Shown: positions 1 through 8,164 of the stretch, in pieces
Layout of the letters: each line of letters begins with the position of its first letter
Numbering within the stretch: the stretch's first letter is position 1
NCBI GenBank assembly: GCA_002297815.1
Contig: DBKH01000051.1
Span: 9,617-33,851 of the forward strand
From: Bacteroidales bacterium UBA755
GTDB lineage: Bacteria; Bacteroidota; Bacteroidia; Bacteroidales; UBA932
Length of the DNA: 24,235 nucleotides
Reading direction: 5' to 3'
Notes under the pieces: model-generated
The model's database searches: none
What the model saw: only the letters and a program-made list of their open reading frames with translations
Told to the model about the DNA's origin: nothing
Program-made: the position numbers and the translations under genes

Positions 1-2
1 TG

Positions 3-59
3 GCAAACGAGGATGTCGAAGATCTTGTCTCGTTGATTCTCGAAGGCAAGGAGGATTAG
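3..59 (+). CDS. 3' end of an unidentified gene (partial)
   Basis: An open frame enters from the left edge and ends at a TAG at 57-59. The 18 visible codons give a tail rich in Glu, Asp and Leu (ANEDVEDLVSL...GKED), which has the look of a real acidic C-terminus. It lies only 4 nt from the stop codon of the convergent LysR gene, which is typical of two genes meeting tail to tail. The fragment is too short to assign a family. Another frame could be the true one, so confidence is limited. Confidence 0.4.
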   Translation, partial: ANEDVEDLVSLILEGKED

Positions 60-63
60 TCTC

Positions 64-894
64 CTAAACCGGATAGTGGTCGCAAAGGATGCGGCGGAGG
101 GCAGCGGCGATTGGATTTGTGGCCACCGAGGCTTCAAGATGCACGTCAAGGGTCAGGTCTGGCAATGAGACGGGCAGCGTGATGATGTCTTGCGGTACGG
201 CAGGGAGCGGAAGGATGCCGATGAAGTCAGGGGAGTCCATCACCAGTTTTCCTATGGCCTCGGCTGAATCAGACACGACTGCCACGCGCGCCTTCAAATC
301 CAGCGGCAAAATCTCTGAATATGCCTCCGTCACCGCAATTCTGGCGCTCTGAGGAAGGTCTTTCACATCCATGATTTTTGAATATGCCGGATTGGAGCTG
401 ACAGCCGACGCAGTCAGGCTGAACAAGAATGTGCCGATGTCTTCGAATGACGGCTCAACCACGTGCCTTTGGGCGTAAATCCTTATGTCTGAATCGTTGC
501 CTGAAGATTCGCTGTGAACCAAGAATGCCAAGGAAGGATTAAAAGTCAAGAGTTTAGCAAGAGCATCGGGTAGGATATGGCTGGCGATGAACCCGTCAGC
601 GGAGATTGTGACTGGCTTGTTTGCAGTGATCTTGCCCGAAGGACCGAACAGCTGCCCGGCCGCGGAGTACCAGTACAGAATTTTTTCCGCATATTCCTTG
701 AAAGTGATTCCTGCCGCCGTCAATGTCACAGCCCCTCTGCCTCTGGTGAACAGTTCCGCTCCCATATTCCTTTCCAACTCGGCGATGTTCTGGCTCACTG
801 CAGGTTGGGTTATGCCAAGCGCCTTCGCCGCGATGGTGAAGCTGCCGTTTTCGGCCACTGCCATAAAGACCTTCAGTTTGAAATCCTCGAACAT
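64..894 (-). CDS. LysR-family transcriptional regulator
   Basis: This is a cytoplasmic DNA-binding regulator of 276 residues. The N-terminal 60 or so residues are a textbook LysR winged helix-turn-helix: an opening like FKVFMAVAENGSFT, then AAKALGITQPAVSQNI as the helix-turn-helix at about 22-37, then LERNMGAELFTR and a TLTAAG wing. Residues from about 90 on form the effector-binding domain, which is slightly short for the family (usually near 300 in total) and too divergent to name a ligand. LysR proteins often control the divergent neighbour; here that is the Xre gene and M16 peptidase on the plus strand, but a metabolic link is not visible. A TAAATTTG box lies just upstream on the same strand. 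Family is certain, target unknown. Confidence 0.93.
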   Translation of the reverse strand: MFEDFKLKVFMAVAENGSFTIAAKALGITQPAVSQNIAELERNMGAELFTRGRGAVTLTAAGITFKEYAEKILYWYSAAGQLFGPSGKITANKPVTISADGFIASHILPDALAKLLTFNPSLAFLVHSESSGNDSDIRIYAQRHVVEPSFEDIGTFLFSLTASAVSSNPAYSKIMDVKDLPQSARIAVTEAYSEILPLDLKARVAVVSDSAEAIGKLVMDSPDFIGILPLPAVPQDIITLPVSLPDLTLDVHLEASVATNPIAAALRRILCDHYPV

Positions 895-914
895 AAGAAT
901 CGCTTATAATGTCA

Positions 915-922
915 CAAATTTA
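915..922 (-). promoter_or_regulatory. -7 promoter box of the LysR gene
   Basis: Read on the minus strand this is TAAATTTG, an exact match to the Bacteroidetes -7 consensus TAnnTTTG, about 20 nt upstream of the ATG at 894. I see no good -33 TTG at the expected spacing, so the promoter may be weak or activator-dependent. Confidence 0.5.
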
Positions 923-996
923 GTAATTTTGCCTCAATTTCTATTTCTATGTATTGTTACATTTACGTTAAGTCTTATCGAGAAACATAAAAATAG

Positions 997-1028
997 TTTG
1001 GAATAACAAGAATAATGAAGTAAGTTTG
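997..1028 (+). promoter_or_regulatory. Bacteroidetes-type promoter of the Xre/M16 unit
   Basis: TTTG at 997-1000 and TAAGTTTG at 1021-1028 are separated by 20 nt, matching both the -33 and -7 elements of the Bacteroidetes primary sigma factor. Transcription would start near 1035, leaving a leader of only about 8 to 14 nt before the candidate start codons at 1043 and 1049. Confidence 0.6.
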
Positions 1029-1048
1029 CGTTATAAAAGATAATGTTT

Positions 1049-1258
1049 ATGCCAATTATAGTTAACGTTGACGTGATGCTGGCAAAGCGGAAGATGTCCT
1101 CCGCCGTTCTTGCCGAGAAGATCGGGATCACTCCCGCAAACCTTTCCATTCTGAAGACCGGAAAGGCAAAGGCCGTCAGATTCTCCACTTTGGAGGCTGT
1201 GTGCAGGGCGTTGGATTGCCAGCCCGGGGATATTCTTGAATATATTGATGAACAATAA
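1049..1258 (+). CDS. Small Xre/Cro-CI family helix-turn-helix regulator
   Basis: A 69-residue protein that is little more than one helix-turn-helix domain: LAEKIGITPANLSILKTGKAKA at about 21-42 carries the two helices, and LEAVCRALDCQPGDIL is the hallmark C-terminal helix and turn of this small Cro-like group. An ATG also exists in frame at 1043. I chose 1049 because the paralogue at 6437-6649 starts at the same residue (MPI.VNVDVMLA) and because the promoter places the mRNA start close to 1043. It probably acts as a dimeric repressor. The M16 peptidase gene follows after 20 nt without a clear terminator or second promoter, so the two are likely co-transcribed. Its target is unknown; control of its own promoter is plausible. 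Confidence 0.88.
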   Translation: MPIIVNVDVMLAKRKMSSAVLAEKIGITPANLSILKTGKAKAVRFSTLEAVCRALDCQPGDILEYIDEQ

Positions 1259-1278
1259 TAATCCTAATATAGATTAGT

Positions 1279-4104
1279 ATGAAAAGATTTTTGATTTTAG
1301 TCTTCGCTTTCCTTCTGAGTGCTTCGGCATTCGTGGTAAGCGCGCAGATGCAGCAGCTTCCGAATGACCCGGCTGTCAGGATAGGCAAACTGGATAACGG
1401 TCTGACCTATTACATCAGACACAATGACAAGCCGGCCGGCAGGGCTGAGTTCTATCTCGCCACCAACGTCGGAGCCATCCAGGAGACCCCTGACCAGGAC
1501 GGTCTCGCGCACTTTCTTGAGCACATGTGTTTCAATGGCACCAAGAATTTTCCCGGAAAGGGCATACTGAACTGGCTCCAGAGCATCGGAGCTTCTTTCG
1601 GTGGCAATGTCAACGCCTCCACGGGCATTGACCAGACCACATATATGCTCAACAATATTCCTTTGGTAAGGGAGTCTGTCGTGGACACTTGCCTCCTGAT
1701 TCTGCACGACTATTCGCATTTCGTGACCAACGATCCAGCCGAGATCGACAAGGAACGTCCGGTGATCATCGAGGAGAGACGTTCCCGCAGGAACGCTGGC
1801 TGGAGAACTTTCGAGAAGTCTCTTCCTTACATCTATGGCGACACCAAATACGCCACCTGCACACTGATCGGCAGCAAGGAAAATCTTGAGACTTTCAAAC
1901 CGGAAAGCCTTGTGAATTTCTACAAGACTTGGTATCGTCCGGATCTTCAGGCAGTGATTGTCGTTGGAGATGTTGACGTCGATTCTGTAGAGGCCAAGAT
2001 CAAGTCGATTTTCTCAGACATCCCGGTGGCTGTTGATCCAAAGCCAAAGGAGAAGATCCAATTCAAGGAATTCACCGAGCCGCGTGTGGCTGTCATCACC
2101 GACCCTGAGACTACCACAGCGTCTGTGGAGATGGTTTGGGAAAGCGAGGCCCGTGACGAGGCTCTTAACGCGACACCAGCCGGACTTATGGTTGATCTGA
2201 TTGAAGATGTGGTTCAGACTGTGATGAGCGAGCGTTTCGAGGACATCACCTCCAAGGCAGACGCTCCGTATCTTTCAGGAAGTTTCGGCTTCGGCAAAAT
2301 CTGTGAGGTCATTGAGGGTACTGACGCTAGTGTCGCCTTGAAGGAGGACAACATTCTTGGCGGATTCAAGGCTTATCTTACCGAAGTGGAGAGACTGAAG
2401 AGATACGGCTTGACAGAAGGCGAGGTGACCAGGGCCAAGGCCAACATCCTGGCCGGCTATGAGAAGGCCGCCAATCAGGCGGACACCCGGAAGAACAGCG
2501 AGTTTGTCTATCCTCTCATCAACAATTTCTTCGGGAACTACGCTTTCATGGAGCCTGGTGCTAAGTTGGAACTTGTGAAGACGATCTTCGGACAGATCAA
2601 CGCCCAAGTGATGAACCAGGTGCTTGCCCAGGCCTTCGCTGATGAGAACAGCCTAGTTGTCATCTACAGCGGCCCGGAGAAGGACGGCATCGCCACGCCT
2701 ACAGCTCAGCAGCTGCTTCAGGCCATCGAAGATGTTAAGAAGTCTGAAATCGCGGCTCCTATTGAGGAAACCTCCAATGAACCTCTGATGGATTCCTCTG
2801 CCTTGAAAGGAGGCCAGGTGAAGAAGGCCAAGACTACCATCTATGGCGCCACGGAGTGGGTTCTTTCAAATGGAGTGAAGGTTGTTGTGCTCCCTACTGA
2901 CCATAAGAAGGATCAGATCTTGTTCTCATTGTACAAGAATGGCGGCAAGAGCCTGATTCCGACCGAGGACATGCCTTCATTTGACGATAACGTTTATGGA
3001 CTGTTCCTGCGTTCGCAGGGTGTGTCTAAGTTCAAAGGAACTGAACTCTCCAAGATGCTGGCGGGCAAGGTTGTCACTGTCACCCCGACAGTCGGGGAGT
3101 TGTACAACGGCATCTCCGGCAACTCTTCAGTGAAAGATCTTGAGACAGCGTTCCAGCTACTTTATCTTGAGTTTACGGAGCCACGCTTCGACCAGGAGGA
3201 ATTCGACAACGCGATTGCCCAGCTCAAGGCGGTGCTCCCGAACCTTGAGAACACCCCTAACTTTGCCTTGCAGAAGAGAGTCGTGAAGACCTTGTACAAT
3301 GATGATCCAAGGGAAGAGGCCATCTCGATGGAGAAAGTCGGGAAGGCGAGCCTTCAAGCCATTGAGAAGAACTACCGCAGACTCTTCGCTGACGTGGCCG
3401 GAGCCACGATGGTGATTGTGGGTGATGTAAACCTTGACACCCTGAAGCCTCTTGTAGAGAAATATGTCGGTTCTCTTCCAAAGGGAAAGAAAGCTCCTAA
3501 GTGGGCTGATGTTCAGCCTCGGCTTGTCAAGGGAAATGTAGAGGATGTCTTCGAGCAGAAGATGGAGACACCTCTCTCGACTGTACTTCAGGTTTATAGC
3601 GACTACCGTCCATTCTCTGTCAAGGAGCAGACCCTAGCCGAAGCCGTCAGCTACATCCTCGACCAAATCTATACAGAATCTCTCCGTGAGGATGAGGGTG
3701 GCACCTATGGAGCCTCCTCAGCCAGTGAGGCGCAAAAGTATCCTGACGGCAGATACCTCCTTCAGGTCGCGTTCAACAGCAAACCTGCCATGACTGAGAA
3801 ACTGAGGACTCTTGCGAAGGACGGCTTCCGGAAACTTGCAGAGGAAGGACCTACTGACGAGCAGTTCACCAGGACAGTGGAGAATTTCAAGAAGAATGTG
3901 CCGGAAAAGAGGATCAATAACTCTTACTGGCTGCACAACATTCTCAACTATTTCCGCGAAGGCTATGATTACGACAAGGAGTGGGAGGAAGCTGTGAACA
4001 GCCTGACCAAGGAAGGCATCCGCGAGGCGGCAGCCAGACTCTACAATTCCGGCAACTTCGCTGAGATCGTGATGATGCCTGGCGAGACCACCGAAGCCGA
4101 GTAG
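1279..4104 (+). CDS. Secreted M16-family (pitrilysin/insulinase-like) zinc metallopeptidase
   Basis: The 941-residue product opens with a signal peptide (cleavage likely after SAFVVSA, near residue 22), so it acts in the periplasm or beyond. Residues 78-82 are HFLEH, the inverted zinc motif HxxEH, with His78 and His82 as zinc ligands and Glu81 as catalytic base. Glu159 in EIDKERPVIIEE, 77 residues after His82, fits the third ligand. The first half (about 30-490) holds the catalytic and paired inactive M16 domains; from about 520 (WVLSNGVKVVVLP) a second pair begins, without HxxEH, as usual for full-length clamshell M16 proteases. Length fits the 900-950-residue Bacteroidetes proteins. Members degrade oligopeptides; substrate here is unknown. 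It follows an Xre regulator by 20 nt and ends at a strong hairpin. Confidence 0.93.
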   Translation: MKRFLILVFAFLLSASAFVVSAQMQQLPNDPAVRIGKLDNGLTYYIRHNDKPAGRAEFYLATNVGAIQETPDQDGLAHFLEHMCFNGTKNFPGKGILNWLQSIGASFGGNVNASTGIDQTTYMLNNIPLVRESVVDTCLLILHDYSHFVTNDPAEIDKERPVIIEERRSRRNAGWRTFEKSLPYIYGDTKYATCTLIGSKENLETFKPESLVNFYKTWYRPDLQAVIVVGDVDVDSVEAKIKSIFSDIPVAVDPKPKEKIQFKEFTEPRVAVITDPETTTASVEMVWESEARDEALNATPAGLMVDLIEDVVQTVMSERFEDITSKADAPYLSGSFGFGKICEVIEGTDASVALKEDNILGGFKAYLTEVERLKRYGLTEGEVTRAKANILAGYEKAANQADTRKNSEFVYPLINNFFGNYAFMEPGAKLELVKTIFGQINAQVMNQVLAQAFADENSLVVIYSGPEKDGIATPTAQQLLQAIEDVKKSEIAAPIEETSNEPLMDSSALKGGQVKKAKTTIYGATEWVLSNGVKVVVLPTDHKKDQILFSLYKNGGKSLIPTEDMPSFDDNVYGLFLRSQGVSKFKGTELSKMLAGKVVTVTPTVGELYNGISGNSSVKDLETAFQLLYLEFTEPRFDQEEFDNAIAQLKAVLPNLENTPNFALQKRVVKTLYNDDPREEAISMEKVGKASLQAIEKNYRRLFADVAGATMVIVGDVNLDTLKPLVEKYVGSLPKGKKAPKWADVQPRLVKGNVEDVFEQKMETPLSTVLQVYSDYRPFSVKEQTLAEAVSYILDQIYTESLREDEGGTYGASSASEAQKYPDGRYLLQVAFNSKPAMTEKLRTLAKDGFRKLAEEGPTDEQFTRTVENFKKNVPEKRINNSYWLHNILNYFREGYDYDKEWEEAVNSLTKEGIREAAARLYNSGNFAEIVMMPGETTEAE

Positions 4105-4145
4105 TTTTGCGAATATATTCCCGGGCAATCCGCCTGGTTGAAATG

Positions 4146-4178
4146 ATAGAGCCATCCCCGATTTGAGGATGGCTCTAT
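4146..4178 (+). terminator. Rho-independent terminator after the M16 peptidase gene
   Basis: A perfect 12-bp stem (ATAGAGCCATCC at 4146-4157 pairs with 4167-4178) with a 9-nt loop is followed by TTTGTCTGTTGTTG. It lies 41 nt after the M16 stop codon. It may also help stop the convergent esterase transcript, although the run of T on that side is poor. Confidence 0.75.
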
Positions 4179-4242
4179 TTTGTCTGTTGTTGTGCTTTCG
4201 GTGCTTCGATAGGTTCTGCAACCATTGGCTCGGCGACCGCAG

Positions 4243-6345
4243 CTAAAGCTCCCTGAGGAAGCGTGCCATAGAGGCGAGGAAGTCGTTTCTATATTCCTGA
4301 ATAGCGTCGCTTCCGTACTTGACGTTGCTGAAACCGTAGCCGTGGCCACCGCCTGGGAAGGCGTGCATCTCGCAAGGCACCCCGTTCTTCACAAGGGCGT
4401 TGAAGTAGCGCACCTCGTTCTCCGGCGGCACACCGTAATCATTGGAACTGAATATGATGAATGTCTTCGGCGTGTCTGCGCTGACCTGCTTGTCCAATGA
4501 ATATCTTTCCTTGAGGGCCTCGTACTTCCTCTTGCCCTCGTCCCACGTCTCGAAGTCCTTGCCCTTTCTGTTGTACCAGCCTTTCTCCGTACCGATAAGG
4601 TTGTTGAAACTTCCCTCATGGCCGACTCCCGGCTCGGAGGAGATGACCGGATAGACAAGGATGGAGAAATCAGGCCTTGTCACGGCATCTATGTACTGAG
4701 TGGATGCGGTGGCGGCAAGATGTCCTCCTGCCGAAAATCCCATCACACCGATCTGTTTCACTCCCCACTCCGATGCGTAGTGGCGGCAGTAACGGAACAC
4801 GTTCTGCACATCGTTCAGAGGAACGTTCCAGTGACCGTACGGCAGTCGGTACTTCAAGACGGCAGCGCTGATTCCCTGACTGTTGAGCCATTCGGCGGCA
4901 TATTGACCTTCATGCACATAAGCCGTGAACCAATATGCACCGCCCGGACAGATGATGACCATCTTGCCGTTAGGATTCTTAGCCAGGTATAACTCGAACC
5001 TCGCGCTGTCCCCCGTGAACTTAAGATTCATGTCCTTTGTAAGTTCCTCTTTCTTTGTACAGCCGTTGCTTTCGCCAGGTCCGAGTGTTATTCCCTCGAT
5101 ACCCTTATCGACATTCTGACCCTCCGGATAGAGATAAATAACTTTGTCCGGCTTGCGTGTGAACTGTTCCCGAGCGACCTTCGGCAACTCTTTCTTGCCG
5201 TTAACACTTTCCAATTGCTGGCCAAGCCATCTTTCCAACGCCGCGGAGAACTCCGGCCTGCATGAGCCGAGGTTGTCCTTGCAGACTTTAGGGTCAAGAC
5301 CGATGCTCAGATCAGTGAATCCCCATCCATGACCGCCTTGAGGATAGACGTGGAACTCGGCTTGAACTTTGTTCTTGACGAGAGCCTGATAGAATTTCAC
5401 GGAACTTACAACCGGAACGGTCTTGTCGTATGTGCTCACTCCGATGAATGTCGGGGGAGTGGTTGGAGTGACATCGTGGTAGGTTGTGTACATTCTTTTC
5501 AGCCCGTCATATTCATTCAGCCCGTTGTACCATTGAGTGAATGTTTTGCCCTCCCTGCCGGTCCAGGATGCCTCGCCACCGAGAAGGTTGTCCACGGAGC
5601 CTTGGTGGGTGGCTTTCTCGTCCATAAGGATGACCGGGTAGATGAGTGCAGCGAAATCAGGCCTTGTCGTAGAGTCCACGTACATGGTTGCGGCAGTGCT
5701 TGCAAGGTGCCCTCCGGCCGAGAATCCCATCACTCCGATCTGCTTGATGCCCCAGTCCTTCGCGTGGTGTCTGCAATAACGGAACGCGTTCTGCACGTCC
5801 TGAAGCGGAACCTGATGATGCCCATTTGGTAGTCTGGATTTAAGAACAACGCATGCTATACCTCTGTCATTCATCCATTTGGCAACGTACGTTCCCTCAA
5901 GCCAAGTGGACAATCCCCAATAACCACCGCCCGGACAAGTGATAACCATCTGGCCGTTCGGATTCTTAGGAATGAATATGTCGATGCGCGCGCTGTCTGT
6001 GATGTTTTGTATTCCTCCCCATTCATCTGCCGTTTCCGGCCCTTTAAGGCCGTTTGACACCAGTGGACCCTGCGTCACCGCGACTCCGTCCTCGACTATT
6101 CCTCGATTGACATTCTGCCCTTGGGGGTAGAGGAAGACAGTCTTTGTAGGTGAAATCTCAATTCCTGGTTTGCCCTTCACCCTCATCTTTTCCTCAGCTG
6201 GCGTAGCCTTCACTTGGGTGTTGACATAGACGGCCGATCCGTCCAGAACCAGCCTGCTTTTCTTCGCTTTTCTCTGAGCGGACGCATCCGTTCCAGTGCA
6301 GACAACCATCGTCAAGACGGCCGCAAGAATAATTGCCCTTTTCAT
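4243..6345 (-). CDS. Secreted tandem alpha/beta hydrolase (two esterase/acetylxylan-esterase-like domains)
   Basis: A 700-residue exported protein (signal peptide to about residue 24, ending DASAQ) built from two homologous alpha/beta hydrolase domains at about 65-375 and 398-700. Each begins with a similar LYP.GQNV segment, has an oxyanion-type CPGGGYW or CPGGAYW stretch, then the nucleophile elbow GFSAGGH. Both domains carry a complete inferred triad: Ser209, Asp307, His339, and Ser538, Asp636, His668. They resemble BD-FAE-like or endo-1,4-beta-xylanase-annotated carbohydrate esterases, which usually have one domain of 270-330 residues. Removal of acetyl or feruloyl groups from plant glycans is the likeliest role, inferred from the family. 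It stands alone with its own promoter downstream of the flotillin operon, convergent with the peptidase gene, and is not inside the nearby PUL. Confidence 0.85.
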   Translation of the reverse strand: MKRAIILAAVLTMVVCTGTDASAQRKAKKSRLVLDGSAVYVNTQVKATPAEEKMRVKGKPGIEISPTKTVFLYPQGQNVNRGIVEDGVAVTQGPLVSNGLKGPETADEWGGIQNITDSARIDIFIPKNPNGQMVITCPGGGYWGLSTWLEGTYVAKWMNDRGIACVVLKSRLPNGHHQVPLQDVQNAFRYCRHHAKDWGIKQIGVMGFSAGGHLASTAATMYVDSTTRPDFAALIYPVILMDEKATHQGSVDNLLGGEASWTGREGKTFTQWYNGLNEYDGLKRMYTTYHDVTPTTPPTFIGVSTYDKTVPVVSSVKFYQALVKNKVQAEFHVYPQGGHGWGFTDLSIGLDPKVCKDNLGSCRPEFSAALERWLGQQLESVNGKKELPKVAREQFTRKPDKVIYLYPEGQNVDKGIEGITLGPGESNGCTKKEELTKDMNLKFTGDSARFELYLAKNPNGKMVIICPGGAYWFTAYVHEGQYAAEWLNSQGISAAVLKYRLPYGHWNVPLNDVQNVFRYCRHYASEWGVKQIGVMGFSAGGHLAATASTQYIDAVTRPDFSILVYPVISSEPGVGHEGSFNNLIGTEKGWYNRKGKDFETWDEGKRKYEALKERYSLDKQVSADTPKTFIIFSSNDYGVPPENEVRYFNALVKNGVPCEMHAFPGGGHGYGFSNVKYGSDAIQEYRNDFLASMARFLREL

Positions 6346-6384
6346 ATTTTTCTGTATTTTAAATTCATTCTATGAATATGCCTG

Positions 6385-6392
6385 CAAATATA
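6385..6392 (-). promoter_or_regulatory. -7 promoter box of the tandem esterase gene
   Basis: On the minus strand this reads TATATTTG, matching TAnnTTTG, about 40 nt before the esterase ATG. The -33 region would fall within the terminator hairpin of the upstream operon at 6398-6423, and no clean TTG is present there. Confidence 0.5.
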
Positions 6393-6397
6393 ACGAA

Positions 6398-6423
6398 AAG
6401 GAACGGCTGAACAGCCGTTCCTT
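6398..6423 (-). terminator. Terminator of the NfeD-flotillin-Xre operon
   Basis: A perfect 26-nt palindrome with 12-bp arms (AAGGAACGGCTG) and a 2-nt centre lies 13 nt after the Xre stop codon, followed on the minus strand by TTCGTTATATTTG. The stem is very stable and the position is right for a rho-independent terminator; the T-run is short and interrupted. Confidence 0.7.
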
Positions 6424-6436
6424 GCAAGATTACTTA

Positions 6437-6649
6437 TCACTTTGCGGTTTCCCTAAACTCCAATAAGTCTCCAGGCTGACAGTCCAATGCCTTGCAGAGC
6501 GCGTCGAGTGTGCTGAACCTGATGCCCTTGGCTTTGCCTGTCTTCAGAATCGACAAGTTCACCGCCGAAATCCCGATCTTGTCAGCCAGCTCAGCGGAAG
6601 TCATCTTCCTCCTGGCTAGCATCACATCGACATTTACTACTATTGGCAT
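6437..6649 (-). CDS. Small Xre/Cro-CI family helix-turn-helix regulator, paralogue of the one at 1049-1258
   Basis: A 70-residue single-domain DNA-binding protein: LADKIGISAVNLSILKTGKAKG forms the helix-turn-helix and LDALCKALDCQPGDLLEF the closing helices. By eye about 50 of the first 65 residues are identical to the Xre protein encoded at 1049-1258, with most differences conservative. It starts 8 nt after the stop of the flotillin-like gene and has no promoter box of its own that I can see, so it should be the last gene of the NfeD-flotillin operon. A role as an autoregulator of this operon is an inference. The strong hairpin 13 nt downstream ends the transcript. Confidence 0.88.
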   Translation of the reverse strand: MPIVVNVDVMLARRKMTSAELADKIGISAVNLSILKTGKAKGIRFSTLDALCKALDCQPGDLLEFRETAK

Positions 6650-6657
6650 AATGATTA

Positions 6658-8082
6658 TTATTCAGTGGATTTTTCCTGAGGTTGCTCTTCCGGCTTGGCT
6701 TCCTTGCCTTTAAGATAGTCAGGAAGATTCATTCCGGCCATGTTGAACAGATCCTGAAGCGGAGGAACGGAGCTCATCAGACCAGAGATGAAATTCGCGG
6801 TTGAAGTCTTACCGTTCTTGCCTTCACCATTGCCGTCCCAAACGGTCACCTTGTCGATCTTAATGCCCTTGACAGCCTCGACCTGAGTCTTGACAAGTTC
6901 TGGAAGTTTGTCAGCAATGAGCATAAGCACAGCTTTCTGTGGATCTCCAGCGGCAGCTTTGACCATCTCGTTGAAACCGTCAGCCTGCTTGGACAGGATC
7001 TCAAGGGTACCACGGGCCTGGGCGTCCATCTTTGCGAATATGGCGTCGGCCTCTCCCTTGGCCAGTCTGCGGACCTTTTCGGCCTCGGCCTCTGCTTCGA
7101 TGATGAGTTTCTCCTTGTCGATCTGTGCAGGAACAACGATGTTGGCCTGCTGGGTTGCCCTTTCTCTCTCGGCACGTGCAAGCTCAGCGTCACGCTCACT
7201 CTGATAGGCCTCCTGAAGGGCCTTTGCGGCCTGTACCTTCTCTGCCGCTACGGCAATGCGCGCAGCCTCGGCCTCTTTCTCACGGCGCTGGGCATCGGAG
7301 TTGGCGATGTCTATCTTAGAGGTGTTCTCTCCCTGTACAGCAAGCGCGTTGGCTGCAGCGGTCTTGATGCGGGTGTCCCTCAGGGTCTCAGCGATTCTGA
7401 TGTCCTTGTCCCTGTCGGCCTCGGCCTTGCCGATCTCACCATAGCGGTTCTGCTCCGCGACGCTCTTCTTGGCGTCGTTGATGGCCTTCGCTGCGGCTTC
7501 CTTACCGAGAGCCTCGATGTAACCGGACTCATCCCGGATGTCGGTCACGTTCACGTTGATGAGTTTGAGGCCGATCTTGCGGAGCTCAGCCTCGACGTTC
7601 TGGCTGACAGCCACGAGGAACTTGTCACGGTCGGAGTTGATCTCCTCGATGTCCATCGTTGCGATGACCAGACGAAGCTGTCCGAACAGGATGTCGGTCG
7701 CGATGTTCTGGATGTTGTCGATGGAAAGTCCGAGAAGTCTTTCGGCTGCGTTTGTCATACTGTCCGGCTCTGTGGAGATGCCGACTGTGAAGCGGCAAGG
7801 AACATCGACACGGATGTTCTGCTTGGAAAGCGCGTTCGTAAGGTTGCACTCAATCGAGATCGGCTTGAGGTCGAGGAACGCATAGTCCTGGAACACAGGC
7901 CAAACGAAGGCGGCTCCTCCGTGGATGCAACGGGCCGAAGAGATCGAACCGCTCTTGTTCTTGCCGGTCTTACCGTAGATGACCATCACCTTGTCGGAAG
8001 GGCAGCGGCGGTAGCGCCTGAGAATCGCTGAAAATGTCACGAATATGACTGCGACGATGATAAGGATCAGAGATAGTTCCAT
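6658..8082 (-). CDS. Flotillin-like SPFH-domain membrane scaffold protein
   Basis: I start at the ATG at 8082, giving 474 residues; an in-frame TTG two codons upstream is possible but less likely. The N-terminus has a membrane segment (about 4-20) followed by basic residues and then the SPFH/band-7 domain (about 25-200, including LINVNVTDIRDESGYIEALG). Residues about 200-350 form an Ala/Glu/Arg-rich coiled coil typical of flotillins. The C-terminal portion (FNEMVKAAAGDPQKAVLMLIADKLPELV, then IDKVTVWDGNG) closely follows bacterial FloT/YqiK proteins. Such proteins assemble into large oligomers in functional membrane microdomains. The gene before it encodes an NfeD-like partner, a conserved pairing (YuaF/FloT, YqiJ/YqiK), and an Xre regulator follows. 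Confidence 0.9.
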   Translation of the reverse strand: MELSLILIIVAVIFVTFSAILRRYRRCPSDKVMVIYGKTGKNKSGSISSARCIHGGAAFVWPVFQDYAFLDLKPISIECNLTNALSKQNIRVDVPCRFTVGISTEPDSMTNAAERLLGLSIDNIQNIATDILFGQLRLVIATMDIEEINSDRDKFLVAVSQNVEAELRKIGLKLINVNVTDIRDESGYIEALGKEAAAKAINDAKKSVAEQNRYGEIGKAEADRDKDIRIAETLRDTRIKTAAANALAVQGENTSKIDIANSDAQRREKEAEAARIAVAAEKVQAAKALQEAYQSERDAELARAERERATQQANIVVPAQIDKEKLIIEAEAEAEKVRRLAKGEADAIFAKMDAQARGTLEILSKQADGFNEMVKAAAGDPQKAVLMLIADKLPELVKTQVEAVKGIKIDKVTVWDGNGEGKNGKTSTANFISGLMSSVPPLQDLFNMAGMNLPDYLKGKEAKPEEQPQEKSTE

Positions 8083-8164
8083 ATTCAAAATGTTTAATGG
8101 GTTTAAAATTTTCTTTAATATGTTTGATCAGGTTAGAATATTAGATGAATGGTGACACGCTCGG

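Noticed and set aside
934..1188. 84-codon minus-strand frame across the LysR-Xre gap
   Set aside because: It is antisense to the helix-turn-helix gene and overlaps both divergent promoters.
3718..4221. 167-codon minus-strand frame overlapping the end of the M16 gene
   Set aside because: Most of it is antisense to conserved peptidase sequence and it runs through the terminator hairpin, so it is not a credible gene.
4180..4245. Ala/Pro/Glu-rich reading frame just past the esterase stop (minus strand), ending QQQTK
   Set aside because: It resembles a C-terminal tail that a frameshift might have detached, but the esterase already ends at a natural helix (MARFLREL) and the second domain is complete, so no frameshift is needed.
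5329..5832. 167-codon plus-strand frame within the tandem esterase
   Set aside because: It is antisense to a domain with an intact catalytic motif and its composition does not resemble a protein family.
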